Origin: Prevotella sp. AGR2160
GTDB taxonomy: Bacteria > Bacteroidota > Bacteroidia > Bacteroidales > Bacteroidaceae
Assembly: GCF_000424185.1 (NCBI RefSeq)
Contig: NZ_AUJK01000004.1
Location: 62,001 to 126,000, forward strand
DNA length: 64,000 bases
Direction: 5' to 3'
The stretch's first letter is position 1; each line of letters begins with the position of its first letter. The notes below the pieces were generated by a model that ran no database searches, had not been told where the DNA came from, and saw only the letters and a list, made by a program, of their open reading frames with translations. The translations under genes were made by a program, and so were the position numbers. Of the stretch, positions 24,408-33,354 are shown piece by piece.

Positions 24408-27350
24408 TTATAGTTTCACCGTGACCTTCTTACCGCTGTACTTCACCAGCTTGCCCTTGGGAGTGTTGAGGTCGAGGGCCTTCGGCGCATCAGCACTGAC
24501 CACGACGATGTTGAAGCGGCGCTTCTGCAGCATACCGTCGAAGGAGCCCTTGCAGTCACTGATCGTCAGCTGACGCGTGCGGTCGTTCCACTGGAAATCG
24601 ATGGTGGCATACTTGCCCTTCTCGTAGTTGTAGTTGGTGCCCTCATCCTCATAGAGGGTGAACTGGCCATCCCGGCCGGCATAGACATAGAGGTTGATGA
24701 GCTCGGCGGGTTTCTCGTCGCTCCACTGCAGCTGCGGACCTAACGGCAGGATAGAGCCCTCGGGAACGAAGACGGGGATCTTCTCCAGCGGCGCGTCGGC
24801 CGTAATTGTCTGTCCTCCGGCATAATGCTGACCCGTATAGAAGTCATACCACCCTTTCTGTTTCGGCAGATAGACCTGACGGCTACGGGCCTGGTACTCG
24901 CCGACGGGGCATGCCATCAGTGCCGGTCCGAACATCCACTGGTCCTTGATGTCATAGACCTTGTCGTCGCCGTTGAAGTCCATCACGAGGGCACGCATCA
25001 TCGTATAGTCCTTGAAATGGACGGCACCGTCGAGGGAGTAGAGATACGGCATGAGATGGTAACGGAGGTTGTCGTACCACACGATCGCCTTGTAGGCGGG
25101 ATGATTCTCCGGCGCGATGTTCCACACCTCACGCAGCGGCCACTGACCGTGGGCGCGGTAGAGGGGGATGAAGCAGCCAAACTCATTCCAGCGGGCCTGC
25201 AGCTCGCGCCACTCCTTGAGGTCGGCGTTCTCCACGCCCGTCCGGTCGTATTCCTGCTGGGCCTTCACATAGCGGTCTTCCACGGAGAAGCCGCCCTGGT
25301 CCATGCCCCAGAAGGGCAGTCCGGCGATGCAGTAGTTCATGCCGGCCGTCATCTGCGCCCGCATATCCTCCCAACGGGTACCGATGTCGCCGCTCCATGT
25401 CGCCGTGGAATAGCGCTGCTCACCGGCAAAACCGCTACGGGTGAGGAGGAACACGCGTTGGTTGGGGTTGACAGAGCGCTGGCCGTTGTAGATAGCGTCG
25501 GCATTGACGATGGAGTAAGCATTGAAATATTCCGTCGAAGAGCCCAGGGCGGTAGGACCGCTGAGCGCCTTACGGTACCACATCGGCGTACAGTCGCGCA
25601 CGTTCGGCTCGGAGGCATCCATCCACCAGGCGTCGATGCCGAACTTATACTTGCTGTACAGATTCTCATCCATCTGATGCCAGAAGAGCTTACGGGCTCC
25701 GGCGCTGTAAGCGTCGTAGAAGGAATTCATATAGCCGGGGCCCACCCAGTCGCGGATGGAGTCGGCGATGCTCTGGTGATACATCCAGCCGTGGGCGTCG
25801 AGCTCCTGGTAGTTCTTCGTGTTCGGATAGAACTTCGGCCATACGGAGATCATGAAACGGCCGTGCATGGCATGGACACTGTCGAGCATGGCCTGCGGGT
25901 TCGGATAGCGGCTCTGCTCAAACTGATGGGAGCCCCACTGGTCATCGGCCCAGTAGTTCCAGTCTTGTACGATATTGTCGATAGGGATCTGACGCTTGCG
26001 GAACTCACTGAGCGTCTCCTCTACATCCTTGCTCGTCCTGTAACGCTCACGGCTCTGCCAAAAGCCGAGAGCCCATTTGGGGAACACCTGAGCCTTACCC
26101 GTCAGTGTGCGGTAGCCATGAATGATCTCGTCGGCATCCTTACCGGCGATGAAATAATAGTCGAGATCCTTCGCCATCTCACTCCAGATGCTCATCTTCT
26201 GCTGCTCGCTGTCGCTCTCGGGCGTAGCCACGCGCAGTCCGCAGTAGGACACGTCGCCGTCGGGCAGCCAGTCGATGAGGAGCTTGGCCTTCTGTCCGGC
26301 TTTCAGGTTGACCTCAAACTTGCAGGCATTGGGATTCCAGGCCTGGCGCCAGTGTTCGGGGACGACCTCCTTGCCGTCAATGAACACCTTCGTATAACCG
26401 GCGTAATAGAGGTTGAAATGATAGTCGTTGTCGGCCGAGGCCTCGATATAGCCCTCATAGGTGACATGGGCGCCTTTGAGCTTGAAGCCCTGGGGCAGAT
26501 GACAGACATCGCCGTCACTGTTCTTACGCAGCGGGATGGCGGGGAGACTGACCTCGTAGTTGATACTGTCCTCGGGGCGCACGATCTGCTTGCCGTCCTT
26601 GTCGGTATAGGTGCCTGTGAGACTGCCAGGTTTGCCGTCCTTATCATAGAGCTTGAAGACGCGGTTCAGCGGTTGGTTGGCATTGGGGTTGCCGAAGCGG
26701 CAGTAGCTGTAGCTATCCCAGAGAATGCCGTAGCCGCGGTTGCTGAGGACGAAGGGCACGCTGACCTTCGTGTTATACTGGTAGAGTTCCTCGTTCTTGC
26801 CCTTCATGTTCAGCTCATTGGCCTGGTGCTGACCGAGTCCGTAGAACGCCTCATCACTGCCGTTGTCGAAGAGCAGACGCCACGTCCAGCCATGCTTCTG
26901 TGCTTCCGAGAGATGGCTGTCGACACCGATCTCGCGCTCGGGGACGGTGTAGGGCCACAGCTGCTTGCCATTCTCATCCTCGGCGACGATTGACTTGCCG
27001 TTCTCGTCATAGAAACGGACACGGCCCGTCTGCTTGTTGACACGGGCGATGACGGCGGTGGTGTTGACACTGACATCGCTGTTGTCCTCTTGGACAGAAT
27101 ATTTAAAGTAGGGTTGTTGCTGGGGCACGATGATCAGGCTCTCCTTCACGGGGAAGGAAGCCTCACGGGTGGCCTCAACACGGATGATCTTCTTACCCAC
27201 GACCTGCAGGCGTACCCACCGTGGCGCCGTGGCCCCGGGGTTCTGCACCTCGATGGTGATGAAGTTGCCGTTCTGTGTGAAGGAGTCGGCGGAGAGGCCC
27301 AGGCTGCTCAGGAGCAGCAGGGCGGTTATTAGTTTTTTGTTGATGTACAT
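24408..27350 (-). CDS. GH31 alpha-xylosidase with PA14 insert
   Basis: 980 residues from ATG 27350 (signal peptide MYINKKLITALLLLSSLGLS). After an N-terminal beta-sandwich a PA14 domain is inserted (about 245-385; HVTYEGYIEAS, YYAGYTKVFIDGK, LLIDWLPDGD). The GH31 barrel follows, with the nucleophile Asp in DAWWMDASEP (near 577) and acid/base Asp in WSGDIGTRW (near 653). GH31 enzymes with this PA14 insertion, such as those of Bacteroides ovatus and Cellvibrio, are alpha-xylosidases that remove xylose from xyloglucan oligosaccharides. The longer open frame upstream reads through a repeat and was rejected. Confidence 0.88.
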   Translation of the reverse strand: MYINKKLITALLLLSSLGLSADSFTQNGNFITIEVQNPGATAPRWVRLQVVGKKIIRVEATREASFPVKESLIIVPQQQPYFKYSVQEDNSDVSVNTTAVIARVNKQTGRVRFYDENGKSIVAEDENGKQLWPYTVPEREIGVDSHLSEAQKHGWTWRLLFDNGSDEAFYGLGQHQANELNMKGKNEELYQYNTKVSVPFVLSNRGYGILWDSYSYCRFGNPNANQPLNRVFKLYDKDGKPGSLTGTYTDKDGKQIVRPEDSINYEVSLPAIPLRKNSDGDVCHLPQGFKLKGAHVTYEGYIEASADNDYHFNLYYAGYTKVFIDGKEVVPEHWRQAWNPNACKFEVNLKAGQKAKLLIDWLPDGDVSYCGLRVATPESDSEQQKMSIWSEMAKDLDYYFIAGKDADEIIHGYRTLTGKAQVFPKWALGFWQSRERYRTSKDVEETLSEFRKRQIPIDNIVQDWNYWADDQWGSHQFEQSRYPNPQAMLDSVHAMHGRFMISVWPKFYPNTKNYQELDAHGWMYHQSIADSIRDWVGPGYMNSFYDAYSAGARKLFWHQMDENLYSKYKFGIDAWWMDASEPNVRDCTPMWYRKALSGPTALGSSTEYFNAYSIVNADAIYNGQRSVNPNQRVFLLTRSGFAGEQRYSTATWSGDIGTRWEDMRAQMTAGMNYCIAGLPFWGMDQGGFSVEDRYVKAQQEYDRTGVENADLKEWRELQARWNEFGCFIPLYRAHGQWPLREVWNIAPENHPAYKAIVWYDNLRYHLMPYLYSLDGAVHFKDYTMMRALVMDFNGDDKVYDIKDQWMFGPALMACPVGEYQARSRQVYLPKQKGWYDFYTGQHYAGGQTITADAPLEKIPVFVPEGSILPLGPQLQWSDEKPAELINLYVYAGRDGQFTLYEDEGTNYNYEKGKYATIDFQWNDRTRQLTISDCKGSFDGMLQKRRFNIVVVSADAPKALDLNTPKGKLVKYSGKKVTVKL

Positions 27351-27386
27351 ATTTATTGAAATGAGTGGTGCAAATGGGTTAGGCTG

Positions 27387-27412
27387 CGGAACATAATAAA
27401 TTATGTCCCTAC
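27387..27412. repeat. Family A palindrome providing the GH5 stop codon
   Basis: 26-bp palindrome (CGGAACATAATA, AATTATGTCCCTAC). The minus-strand GTAG end supplies the TAG stop (27411-27409) of the GH5 gene. Confidence 0.9.
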
Positions 27413-28851
27413 ATGGTGACTTTTTCACCTTTATATATGTATAACCCTTTGGGCAGGGAAATATTGTTGAGATTGCTTACCTTTTTTCTGACCACACGGC
27501 CCTGGAGGTCATAGACATCCGCGGAGGCGTCGGCGGCTTGGGTGCTGACGTCATGGATCCCCGATGTCGTGGACGGCTCGGGATAGATATTGTCGTAGGA
27601 CGTTTTGCCGGCAGCATAACCGGTAGTGATGCCGTCGAGGTCATACTGGTCGTAGACGGTACAGGTAGCACGGTCGAAGACCTTCATGGTGTTGTTGGAA
27701 GAACTGTTGTTATCCCAAACGAAAGGAATGAAACCGTGGATCATGGCCTGACTCGTGGCGAATTGATACCAATACTGGCGGGAGGCATCATGCTTGGCCT
27801 GACTGCCATTGGTGACGGAGGACATGGAGCGGTGGATGGCACCATACTCACCCATGACGACGGGGAAACCGGCATCGACGAATTTCGTCTTGAGGTTCTG
27901 CATGGCGGTCTTCAGGTTCTTCTCCATGGAGTTGGCCTTGACGGTATGGTCAGCATCATTACCCGGCGTGTTCGTGCCCCAGTAGTAATACGCCTTGCCC
28001 CAGGAAGCGTCACTCTCCATCTGGCAGAACTGATAAGGATCATAGAAATGGAACTCCACCATCAGACGGCCGTCGGCACTGTCGGTGAGCTTTGTGGCAT
28101 CGAAATAGTTGTAGGTATCGGCACTGTTCACATTCGGTCCCTGTACGACGAGGATACGCTTGGCATTGTTGCCTCCTGTGGCACGGACGGCATCGATGAA
28201 CACCTGTTCATAGTCGATGAGCCGCGAGGTGAACGTCGTCAGGTCGGAGAGCTTGCTGCCGGAGGCCTCGGGACTCTTGCCGCCGACACCGGGCTCGTTG
28301 AGACCGGCGAAGATGACGCGCTCATCATAGTCTTTCAAGGCATTGGCAATATTCGTCCAGAGGAGCCGCAGCTGTTCCTTCTTCGCGGAGACATCAGCAC
28401 CGGTGGTGAAACCGTCGTATTCGATCCAGCCACCGTCCCAATGGTCGTTGATGACGACATACATATTATCCTTGATGCAGTAGTCGATGATATCCTTCAC
28501 GCGCTGCATCCAGTCGTTGTCAATGGCCATGGTCGTCTTGTCGGTGATATGTCCCATCACCCAGGCACAGGGTATGCGGACGCTCTTGAAGCCTTTTTCC
28601 TTGAGGAGGTCGATGAGGGCCTGCGTCGTCGTGGCGCTCTGCCAGGACGTCTCAGCGGAGAGACCGCCGTTATTGGTGAAATTATTCGCGTTGTTGCCGG
28701 CCTCGAGGGTGTTGCCGAGGTTCCATCCCGGTGCCATATAATGGGCGATCTCCGTGGCACTGAGGTCCATGGAGGTGATGCGCGGGTTGTCCTGGGCATT
28801 GGCGGTGGCCAGCACACAGGCGAAGAGAAGGGAGAGAGAGATTCGTTTCAT
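27409..28851 (-). CDS. GH5 endo-glucanase (GH5_4-like, predicted xyloglucanase) with C-terminal sorting-like motif
   Basis: 480 residues with SPI signal peptide MKRISLSLLFACVLATANAQ and no lipobox. The barrel shows GWNLGNTLEAG, NDHWDGGWIEY, acid/base Glu in AGLNEPG (near 180) and nucleophile Glu in VVMGEYGAIH (near 333), fitting GH5 subfamily 4, the usual endo-xyloglucanase of such loci. The last 45 residues hold VYDLQGRVVRKK and LPKGLYIYKG, the same C-terminal pattern as several B12-locus proteins in this window. This suggests type IX-type surface delivery. The TAG stop lies within a palindromic repeat. Confidence 0.85.
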   Translation of the reverse strand: MKRISLSLLFACVLATANAQDNPRITSMDLSATEIAHYMAPGWNLGNTLEAGNNANNFTNNGGLSAETSWQSATTTQALIDLLKEKGFKSVRIPCAWVMGHITDKTTMAIDNDWMQRVKDIIDYCIKDNMYVVINDHWDGGWIEYDGFTTGADVSAKKEQLRLLWTNIANALKDYDERVIFAGLNEPGVGGKSPEASGSKLSDLTTFTSRLIDYEQVFIDAVRATGGNNAKRILVVQGPNVNSADTYNYFDATKLTDSADGRLMVEFHFYDPYQFCQMESDASWGKAYYYWGTNTPGNDADHTVKANSMEKNLKTAMQNLKTKFVDAGFPVVMGEYGAIHRSMSSVTNGSQAKHDASRQYWYQFATSQAMIHGFIPFVWDNNSSSNNTMKVFDRATCTVYDQYDLDGITTGYAAGKTSYDNIYPEPSTTSGIHDVSTQAADASADVYDLQGRVVRKKVSNLNNISLPKGLYIYKGEKVTM

Positions 28852-28865
28852 AAGTCGTTATGGAT

Positions 28866-29333
28866 TTAGTCACGTTTATTGTTCAGTTGTTCAAAGCGTC
28901 GCTGCTGGTCGGCAGAGAGTTTCATCGTGGCAAGCTCATCATGGAGTTCCACAGCCTGACGACCATAGACACTCATGAGCTTCTGCGCCGTACCGTTGGC
29001 CATCGCCTCCGGATGGGCGGTCTGCTGCCGTCCCATGCGGTTGAGACTCGTCACGGCAATCTCATACTCATAGAGGAGCTGGTCGATATGGCTCATGCCA
29101 CGTGTCTCCTCGGCGATCTTGCGGTGATAGCTCTCCTCAGCATAACGGTAGGTCTCACTCTTCCGATAGTTGGAGTCGAGTTCCGCACGTGCCTTGGCGG
29201 CGACGATACTGTCGTAATTGGTGTTGACAGCGATACTGTCCTTCTCGGGCAGCCGGCCACCCTGAGGCTTCTGGGTCTCAGAGCAACCGACCGCGAGAAG
29301 AGCAGCGATCAAAATGATGAAGTACTTTCTCAT
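28866..29333 (-). CDS. Small lipoprotein of the xyloglucan locus, unknown function
   Basis: 155 residues with lipobox LLAVGC at the end of a signal peptide. The mature part is highly charged and predicted alpha-helical (long Glu/Lys/Arg/Gln-rich stretches such as RYAEESYHRKIAEETRG), possibly coiled coil. I do not recognise the family. It sits between the second surface protein (12 bp) and GH5 (14 bp), so it is co-transcribed with the locus. Confidence 0.7.
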   Translation of the reverse strand: MRKYFIILIAALLAVGCSETQKPQGGRLPEKDSIAVNTNYDSIVAAKARAELDSNYRKSETYRYAEESYHRKIAEETRGMSHIDQLLYEYEIAVTSLNRMGRQQTAHPEAMANGTAQKLMSVYGRQAVELHDELATMKLSADQQRRFEQLNNKRD

Positions 29334-29345
29334 ATATATGAGTGA

Positions 29346-31445
29346 TTATTCCCAGAAAATACCGAGGACCTTCGCCTTAACGGTGGAGAGGTCAGCAATC
29401 TGCTTCTTCAGGTCCTTGATGTCCACGGTGAAGACGGCGGGCGTGCCACCGGCACCGGTTGTCGGATAGATAGAGGCGGTATAGACACCGTCCTTCGTCA
29501 CCTCCGTACTGCCCTTGCAGTTGAAGTCCCAGTTCTGGCAGCTCAAGTCGCCGGAGGCGAACATGATGCTGGCGCGGCACGGTGTGGTGAGCGTTCCCAT
29601 TCCCTCAAGGGAGAAGACGACATGGAGAGCATTGCCGACATCGAGGTTGCTGAAGTTGGCGCAGGCGCCCTTCGTGTTCGTCTCACCATAGGCATTGTAG
29701 ATCTCGATGCGGTAGTCATCCTTGTTACTCTCGAGGTTACCATAGACGAGCTTGCTCTGGTCGATGGTCTGTCCGTCGGTGGTATAACCGGCAGAGAGGT
29801 AACTGTCATCATCGACGACGATGGAGTTGATGAAGGCCTTCACGCTGCCGTCATCGAAGAGGCCGGCCTTGCCCTTGAGGTCAATGACGAAGACGTTGAC
29901 ACCCTTGGCCGTCTGCGTGGCCGTGACGGGGATGGTATAGGTGCCGTTACCCTTCACGGTGACGGAAGAGCTCCAGTCCTGTACGCTCCAGGAGCCGTCG
30001 GCGAAGCCGATGGTGGCGTTGAACGGCGCGGTACCGTCGGGCAGGCCGACGATGGTGAAGGTGACATACATCTTCTTCGTGAACATGAAGCTCGTGGCGT
30101 CGAGACCCGGATTATCCTTCGTGCTGCCATAGGCGTTGTAGATCTCGATGCGGGCATCATCATTATTGTTGCCGAGGACGAGCTTACTGTTGGTGAACGG
30201 CACTACCGTCTGGCGGACGGCACGGGCGGAGAGACCGAGGGAGGTCGTGGCGGCTCCGAAGGTCTTACTGCTGACATCGAAGGTATAGGCTCGTGTGGCG
30301 TCGTTGCCATCGATACTTCCCGTCCACAGTTCGGCACGAGAGCCCTCACCGTCGACGACGGAGCCATTGCGGACACCGGCCTTCGGGATGAAGATACTGT
30401 TGCCATTGGGGCCCGTCACCTTGTATCCGGCGACACCATTCTCCGTGGCATCCTCGATCTGGCATTTCTGCAACAGTTCCTGGACTTCGGAGACGGAGGG
30501 CAGACGACCACCGGAGGCAGAGGCGGCACAGATATCGAGGTTACTGCCCGTGATGTCAACGTTGGCATAGCTGCCCGTGGCACTCTCCTGGAGCCCCGTG
30601 GGATCACCATAGCTGTAGAGGCCACCCTCCTCTTCCTCCGAGGAGGCACCGATATTCGTCTTGGCCCACTGAACGCTCAGTCCAAGGTCGACGAATTCCG
30701 TGGTGAAATCGGCCGTCGTCAGAGAGTCGATGCTACTGTAGATATAGCCATCGTTGAGCTTCATGTAAGCCTTGTAGTAATACTTCGTATTCGGCAGCAG
30801 GCCCTTAACCTTCAGGGTGAACGGCGTACCTTTCTGCGCCGTGGCGACATCACTGACGGTGATATCCTTGCCGGCACTGAACGACGTATCGTCCTTGCCT
30901 CTGGAGAGGAGCATACCGGCGGAGAGGGTGGCGTCGGAAGGCAGCGTGGTGACGTTGGCCAGCGTGCCCGAGAGAGTGGCCTGGTTCATCGTGATATCCG
31001 TGGCCTTGGTGGCGCTCACCGTGGCATCAGTAGTGGTGAACGTCTTCACCTCACCATAGTAGGACACCTTGCCCTGGAGGGTGACGAAGGCGGCATAGTA
31101 ATACTTCTGGTTTTTCTTCAGTCCCGTCTTCTCCACGGTGAAGGTACCGTCGTCACCGAGGGTGGCGTCGATCTCCTCACCATTCTGGATCTTTGTCGTC
31201 ATCGTGTCGGTGACGAGTTTGATACCGGCCTTGTAAGCAGAGGTAGACAGTGAGGACAGGTCCGTGATCTTACCGGTGATCGTGGCCGAGACGGCCGTCT
31301 GGACGGCATCGCCCGTGATGACGGATGCCGAAGAGACAATTGGCTGGTTGTATATCGTAGGCTCATCATCATCACTGCAGGCCGTGAAGGTCAGTCCACC
31401 GGCGAGCAGGAGCGTGGCCATACTGAAAATCTTATATCGGTTCAT
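29346..31445 (-). CDS. PUL surface lipoprotein, predicted glycan-binding (multi-domain)
   Basis: 699 residues with lipobox LTFTAC. Two or more Ig/Fn3-like modules (about 35-240, repeated GKITDLSSLSTSAYKAGI and GTLANVTTLPSDATLSAGM patterns) precede a FISUMP-like block (VDLGLSVQWAKTNIG to LPSVSEVQELLQ) and two tandem repeats of about 110 residues beginning SKLVLGNNNDDARIEIYNAYG and SKLVYGNLESNKDDYRIEIYN. It stands in the SGBP position of the locus. Glycan binding by the C-terminal pair is inference. An odd combination of domains. Confidence 0.7.
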   Translation of the reverse strand: MNRYKIFSMATLLLAGGLTFTACSDDDEPTIYNQPIVSSASVITGDAVQTAVSATITGKITDLSSLSTSAYKAGIKLVTDTMTTKIQNGEEIDATLGDDGTFTVEKTGLKKNQKYYYAAFVTLQGKVSYYGEVKTFTTTDATVSATKATDITMNQATLSGTLANVTTLPSDATLSAGMLLSRGKDDTSFSAGKDITVSDVATAQKGTPFTLKVKGLLPNTKYYYKAYMKLNDGYIYSSIDSLTTADFTTEFVDLGLSVQWAKTNIGASSEEEEGGLYSYGDPTGLQESATGSYANVDITGSNLDICAASASGGRLPSVSEVQELLQKCQIEDATENGVAGYKVTGPNGNSIFIPKAGVRNGSVVDGEGSRAELWTGSIDGNDATRAYTFDVSSKTFGAATTSLGLSARAVRQTVVPFTNSKLVLGNNNDDARIEIYNAYGSTKDNPGLDATSFMFTKKMYVTFTIVGLPDGTAPFNATIGFADGSWSVQDWSSSVTVKGNGTYTIPVTATQTAKGVNVFVIDLKGKAGLFDDGSVKAFINSIVVDDDSYLSAGYTTDGQTIDQSKLVYGNLESNKDDYRIEIYNAYGETNTKGACANFSNLDVGNALHVVFSLEGMGTLTTPCRASIMFASGDLSCQNWDFNCKGSTEVTKDGVYTASIYPTTGAGGTPAVFTVDIKDLKKQIADLSTVKAKVLGIFWE

Positions 31446-31457
31446 AGTTATAATCGT

Positions 31458-33323
31458 TTATTTGTTCAACTTCACCGTATAGACGACGGAGAGGGTCTTG
31501 GTGAACTTATACTTATCGGTATACGTCTTCGTATCATTCCAGGGGTTGAGGACATAGATACGAGCCGTCGTAGAGGCATCACCGGTCATCTGCGAGCCGT
31601 CACTGTTGCGGTCGAAGATATCCTGGTTGTAGTCTACACCCGTGGAGACACCGTCGACGAGGACATCGTTGAGCGTCAGCGTGGCCTTCGGATAGACGGC
31701 CAGGAGGTTCTCGATATCGAAGTAGATACCGTAAGGACTGTCGCAGGAGCCGTTGATGGTAGCCGTATACTGCTTCTCACCATTGGCCTTCAGCTCATCG
31801 TCATCGGCGAGATCCACCTCATCGGAGTACTGGAACGCCCAGCCCGTGTCGAAGAGGGCGAGCTTAGCCTTCAGCGGCGTGACATCACCGTAGGTGATAG
31901 CCGTGAAGTGATAGCCGAGATACTGATAGGTATCGCCGTTGTCATCCTTCTCCTTGGCGCCGAGCCAGAGGTTGTTGGCCTTGCCCGAGGTGGCGTTGAC
32001 ATCATAGCTCAGGACACGCAGCTGGTTGTCACCGTCGGCGGAGAACTTGATCCAGTTGCCGGAGCCGCCGAGGGCATAACTGCCGAGGCCGTTGCTGAAG
32101 GTGTAGACGCCCTTGTCGGAGAGGGTATAGGTACCGCTGACCTTCGTCAGGCCACCGACCTTCACCTTATAACTGTTGTCCTTACTGTTCATGTCGAGAG
32201 TGATCTGCGAGGAGGCATCACCGAGCGTCGTCAGTGGACGGACGAAGGCGGGATAGTCGGAGACTTTCGCGTAGCTGTTCTTACGGACGCCGCCGAGGGT
32301 GAACCAGTCATACGGCGTGTCGGCATTGAGCACCCAGGTGATGTTCGTGTTCGTCTGTTTCGTCAGGGCATCCTCCCAGCCCGTAGGCAGCGTCGGCTCT
32401 GTCGGCACCGTCTCGTGGTAGTTGTCGGCATAGTCCTTACTGACGAAGTTCCAGACATACCAGCACTCACCCTCACCGGAGAGGGCAGGGTCACGCTTGC
32501 AGGCGATCATGAGCTGGTTCTCACTGAGGTGGAAGACATAGAAGTTGGACGAGAAACTCTTCGACTTACCATTGGCCCAGGCACCGTGAGCGAACTCCAC
32601 GCCATTGGCACTGAGACTGTGGCTGTCGGGATCGAAGGCGAAGGTACCGGTCGTTGTGTTGCCGTTCTGGTCCTTCACCGTCAACTTTGCGGCCCCCTGG
32701 AGGGAGAAGGTCATCGTCTGCGCAAGGTCGGCATCGGTGATGCCTACGTCGGCATTCGATGCTTCCCACCACGTCTTACCACTGGCATACCAGTTGTTCT
32801 TACCCTCATCGGCCTTCATGTCAGAGTAGACGGCCGTAGGATCGAAGCAGGAATAGAAGCCCTGCTTCATGCCGTACTTGCCGTTGTCGGGCACCCAGGT
32901 CTTACTGTTGCCGGCGCCGCCGGCGAGATAGGTCCAGTCGTCACCGCTGACGAAGTCGGCACAGAAGGTGTTGATGTCCACCCACGTCGTGTCACTGTAG
33001 ATCATGCCCTGCGGCGTACGGACACCGAAGACGACGGGATATTTGCCCTGGAAAGCAATCTTCAGATCCACGTTATTTCCCGTGGAATGGCCCGTGCCCA
33101 CACCGGGATGGCTCCAGAAAGCATCATAGCCACTGAGCTTATTGGTGAGGTGGATGAGATTCGGGTTACTGGCATCAGCCTCAATGGTGAATGCCGTGCC
33201 CTCCTGAAGGTCAGCAGACGTCAGGGAGCTGCTGCCCATGGAACCGTCGTCGGGGGTACAGCCTGCTACGAGGAGCACCATGAGGGCGGCGAAGAGGGAG
33301 AATATATAATGAGAAATTTTCAT
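31458..33323 (-). CDS. PUL surface lipoprotein, SGBP-type
   Basis: 621 residues with lipobox LLVAGC. The first module is PKD-like (AFTIEADASNPNLIHLTN, VVFGVRTPQGMIYSDT), followed by two beta-sandwich modules with many Trp/Tyr/Asn residues (TWWEASNADVG, FYVFHLSENQLMIACKRDP, AFQYSDEVDL). It follows SusD by 31 bp and lies where surface glycan-binding proteins are normally encoded. It is likely to hold the polysaccharide at the cell surface for the SusCD pair. Confidence 0.75.
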   Translation of the reverse strand: MKISHYIFSLFAALMVLLVAGCTPDDGSMGSSSLTSADLQEGTAFTIEADASNPNLIHLTNKLSGYDAFWSHPGVGTGHSTGNNVDLKIAFQGKYPVVFGVRTPQGMIYSDTTWVDINTFCADFVSGDDWTYLAGGAGNSKTWVPDNGKYGMKQGFYSCFDPTAVYSDMKADEGKNNWYASGKTWWEASNADVGITDADLAQTMTFSLQGAAKLTVKDQNGNTTTGTFAFDPDSHSLSANGVEFAHGAWANGKSKSFSSNFYVFHLSENQLMIACKRDPALSGEGECWYVWNFVSKDYADNYHETVPTEPTLPTGWEDALTKQTNTNITWVLNADTPYDWFTLGGVRKNSYAKVSDYPAFVRPLTTLGDASSQITLDMNSKDNSYKVKVGGLTKVSGTYTLSDKGVYTFSNGLGSYALGGSGNWIKFSADGDNQLRVLSYDVNATSGKANNLWLGAKEKDDNGDTYQYLGYHFTAITYGDVTPLKAKLALFDTGWAFQYSDEVDLADDDELKANGEKQYTATINGSCDSPYGIYFDIENLLAVYPKATLTLNDVLVDGVSTGVDYNQDIFDRNSDGSQMTGDASTTARIYVLNPWNDTKTYTDKYKFTKTLSVVYTVKLNK

Positions 33324-33354
33324 GACGAATCAAAATTTAATCATTGTTGGATGT

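Noticed and set aside
24825-26993. 722-codon open frame on the plus strand
   Set aside because: Antisense shadow of GH31.
27351-27428. N-terminal extension of the GH31 protein
   Set aside because: It translates a family A palindrome and the intergenic region; the signal peptide starts at ATG 27350.
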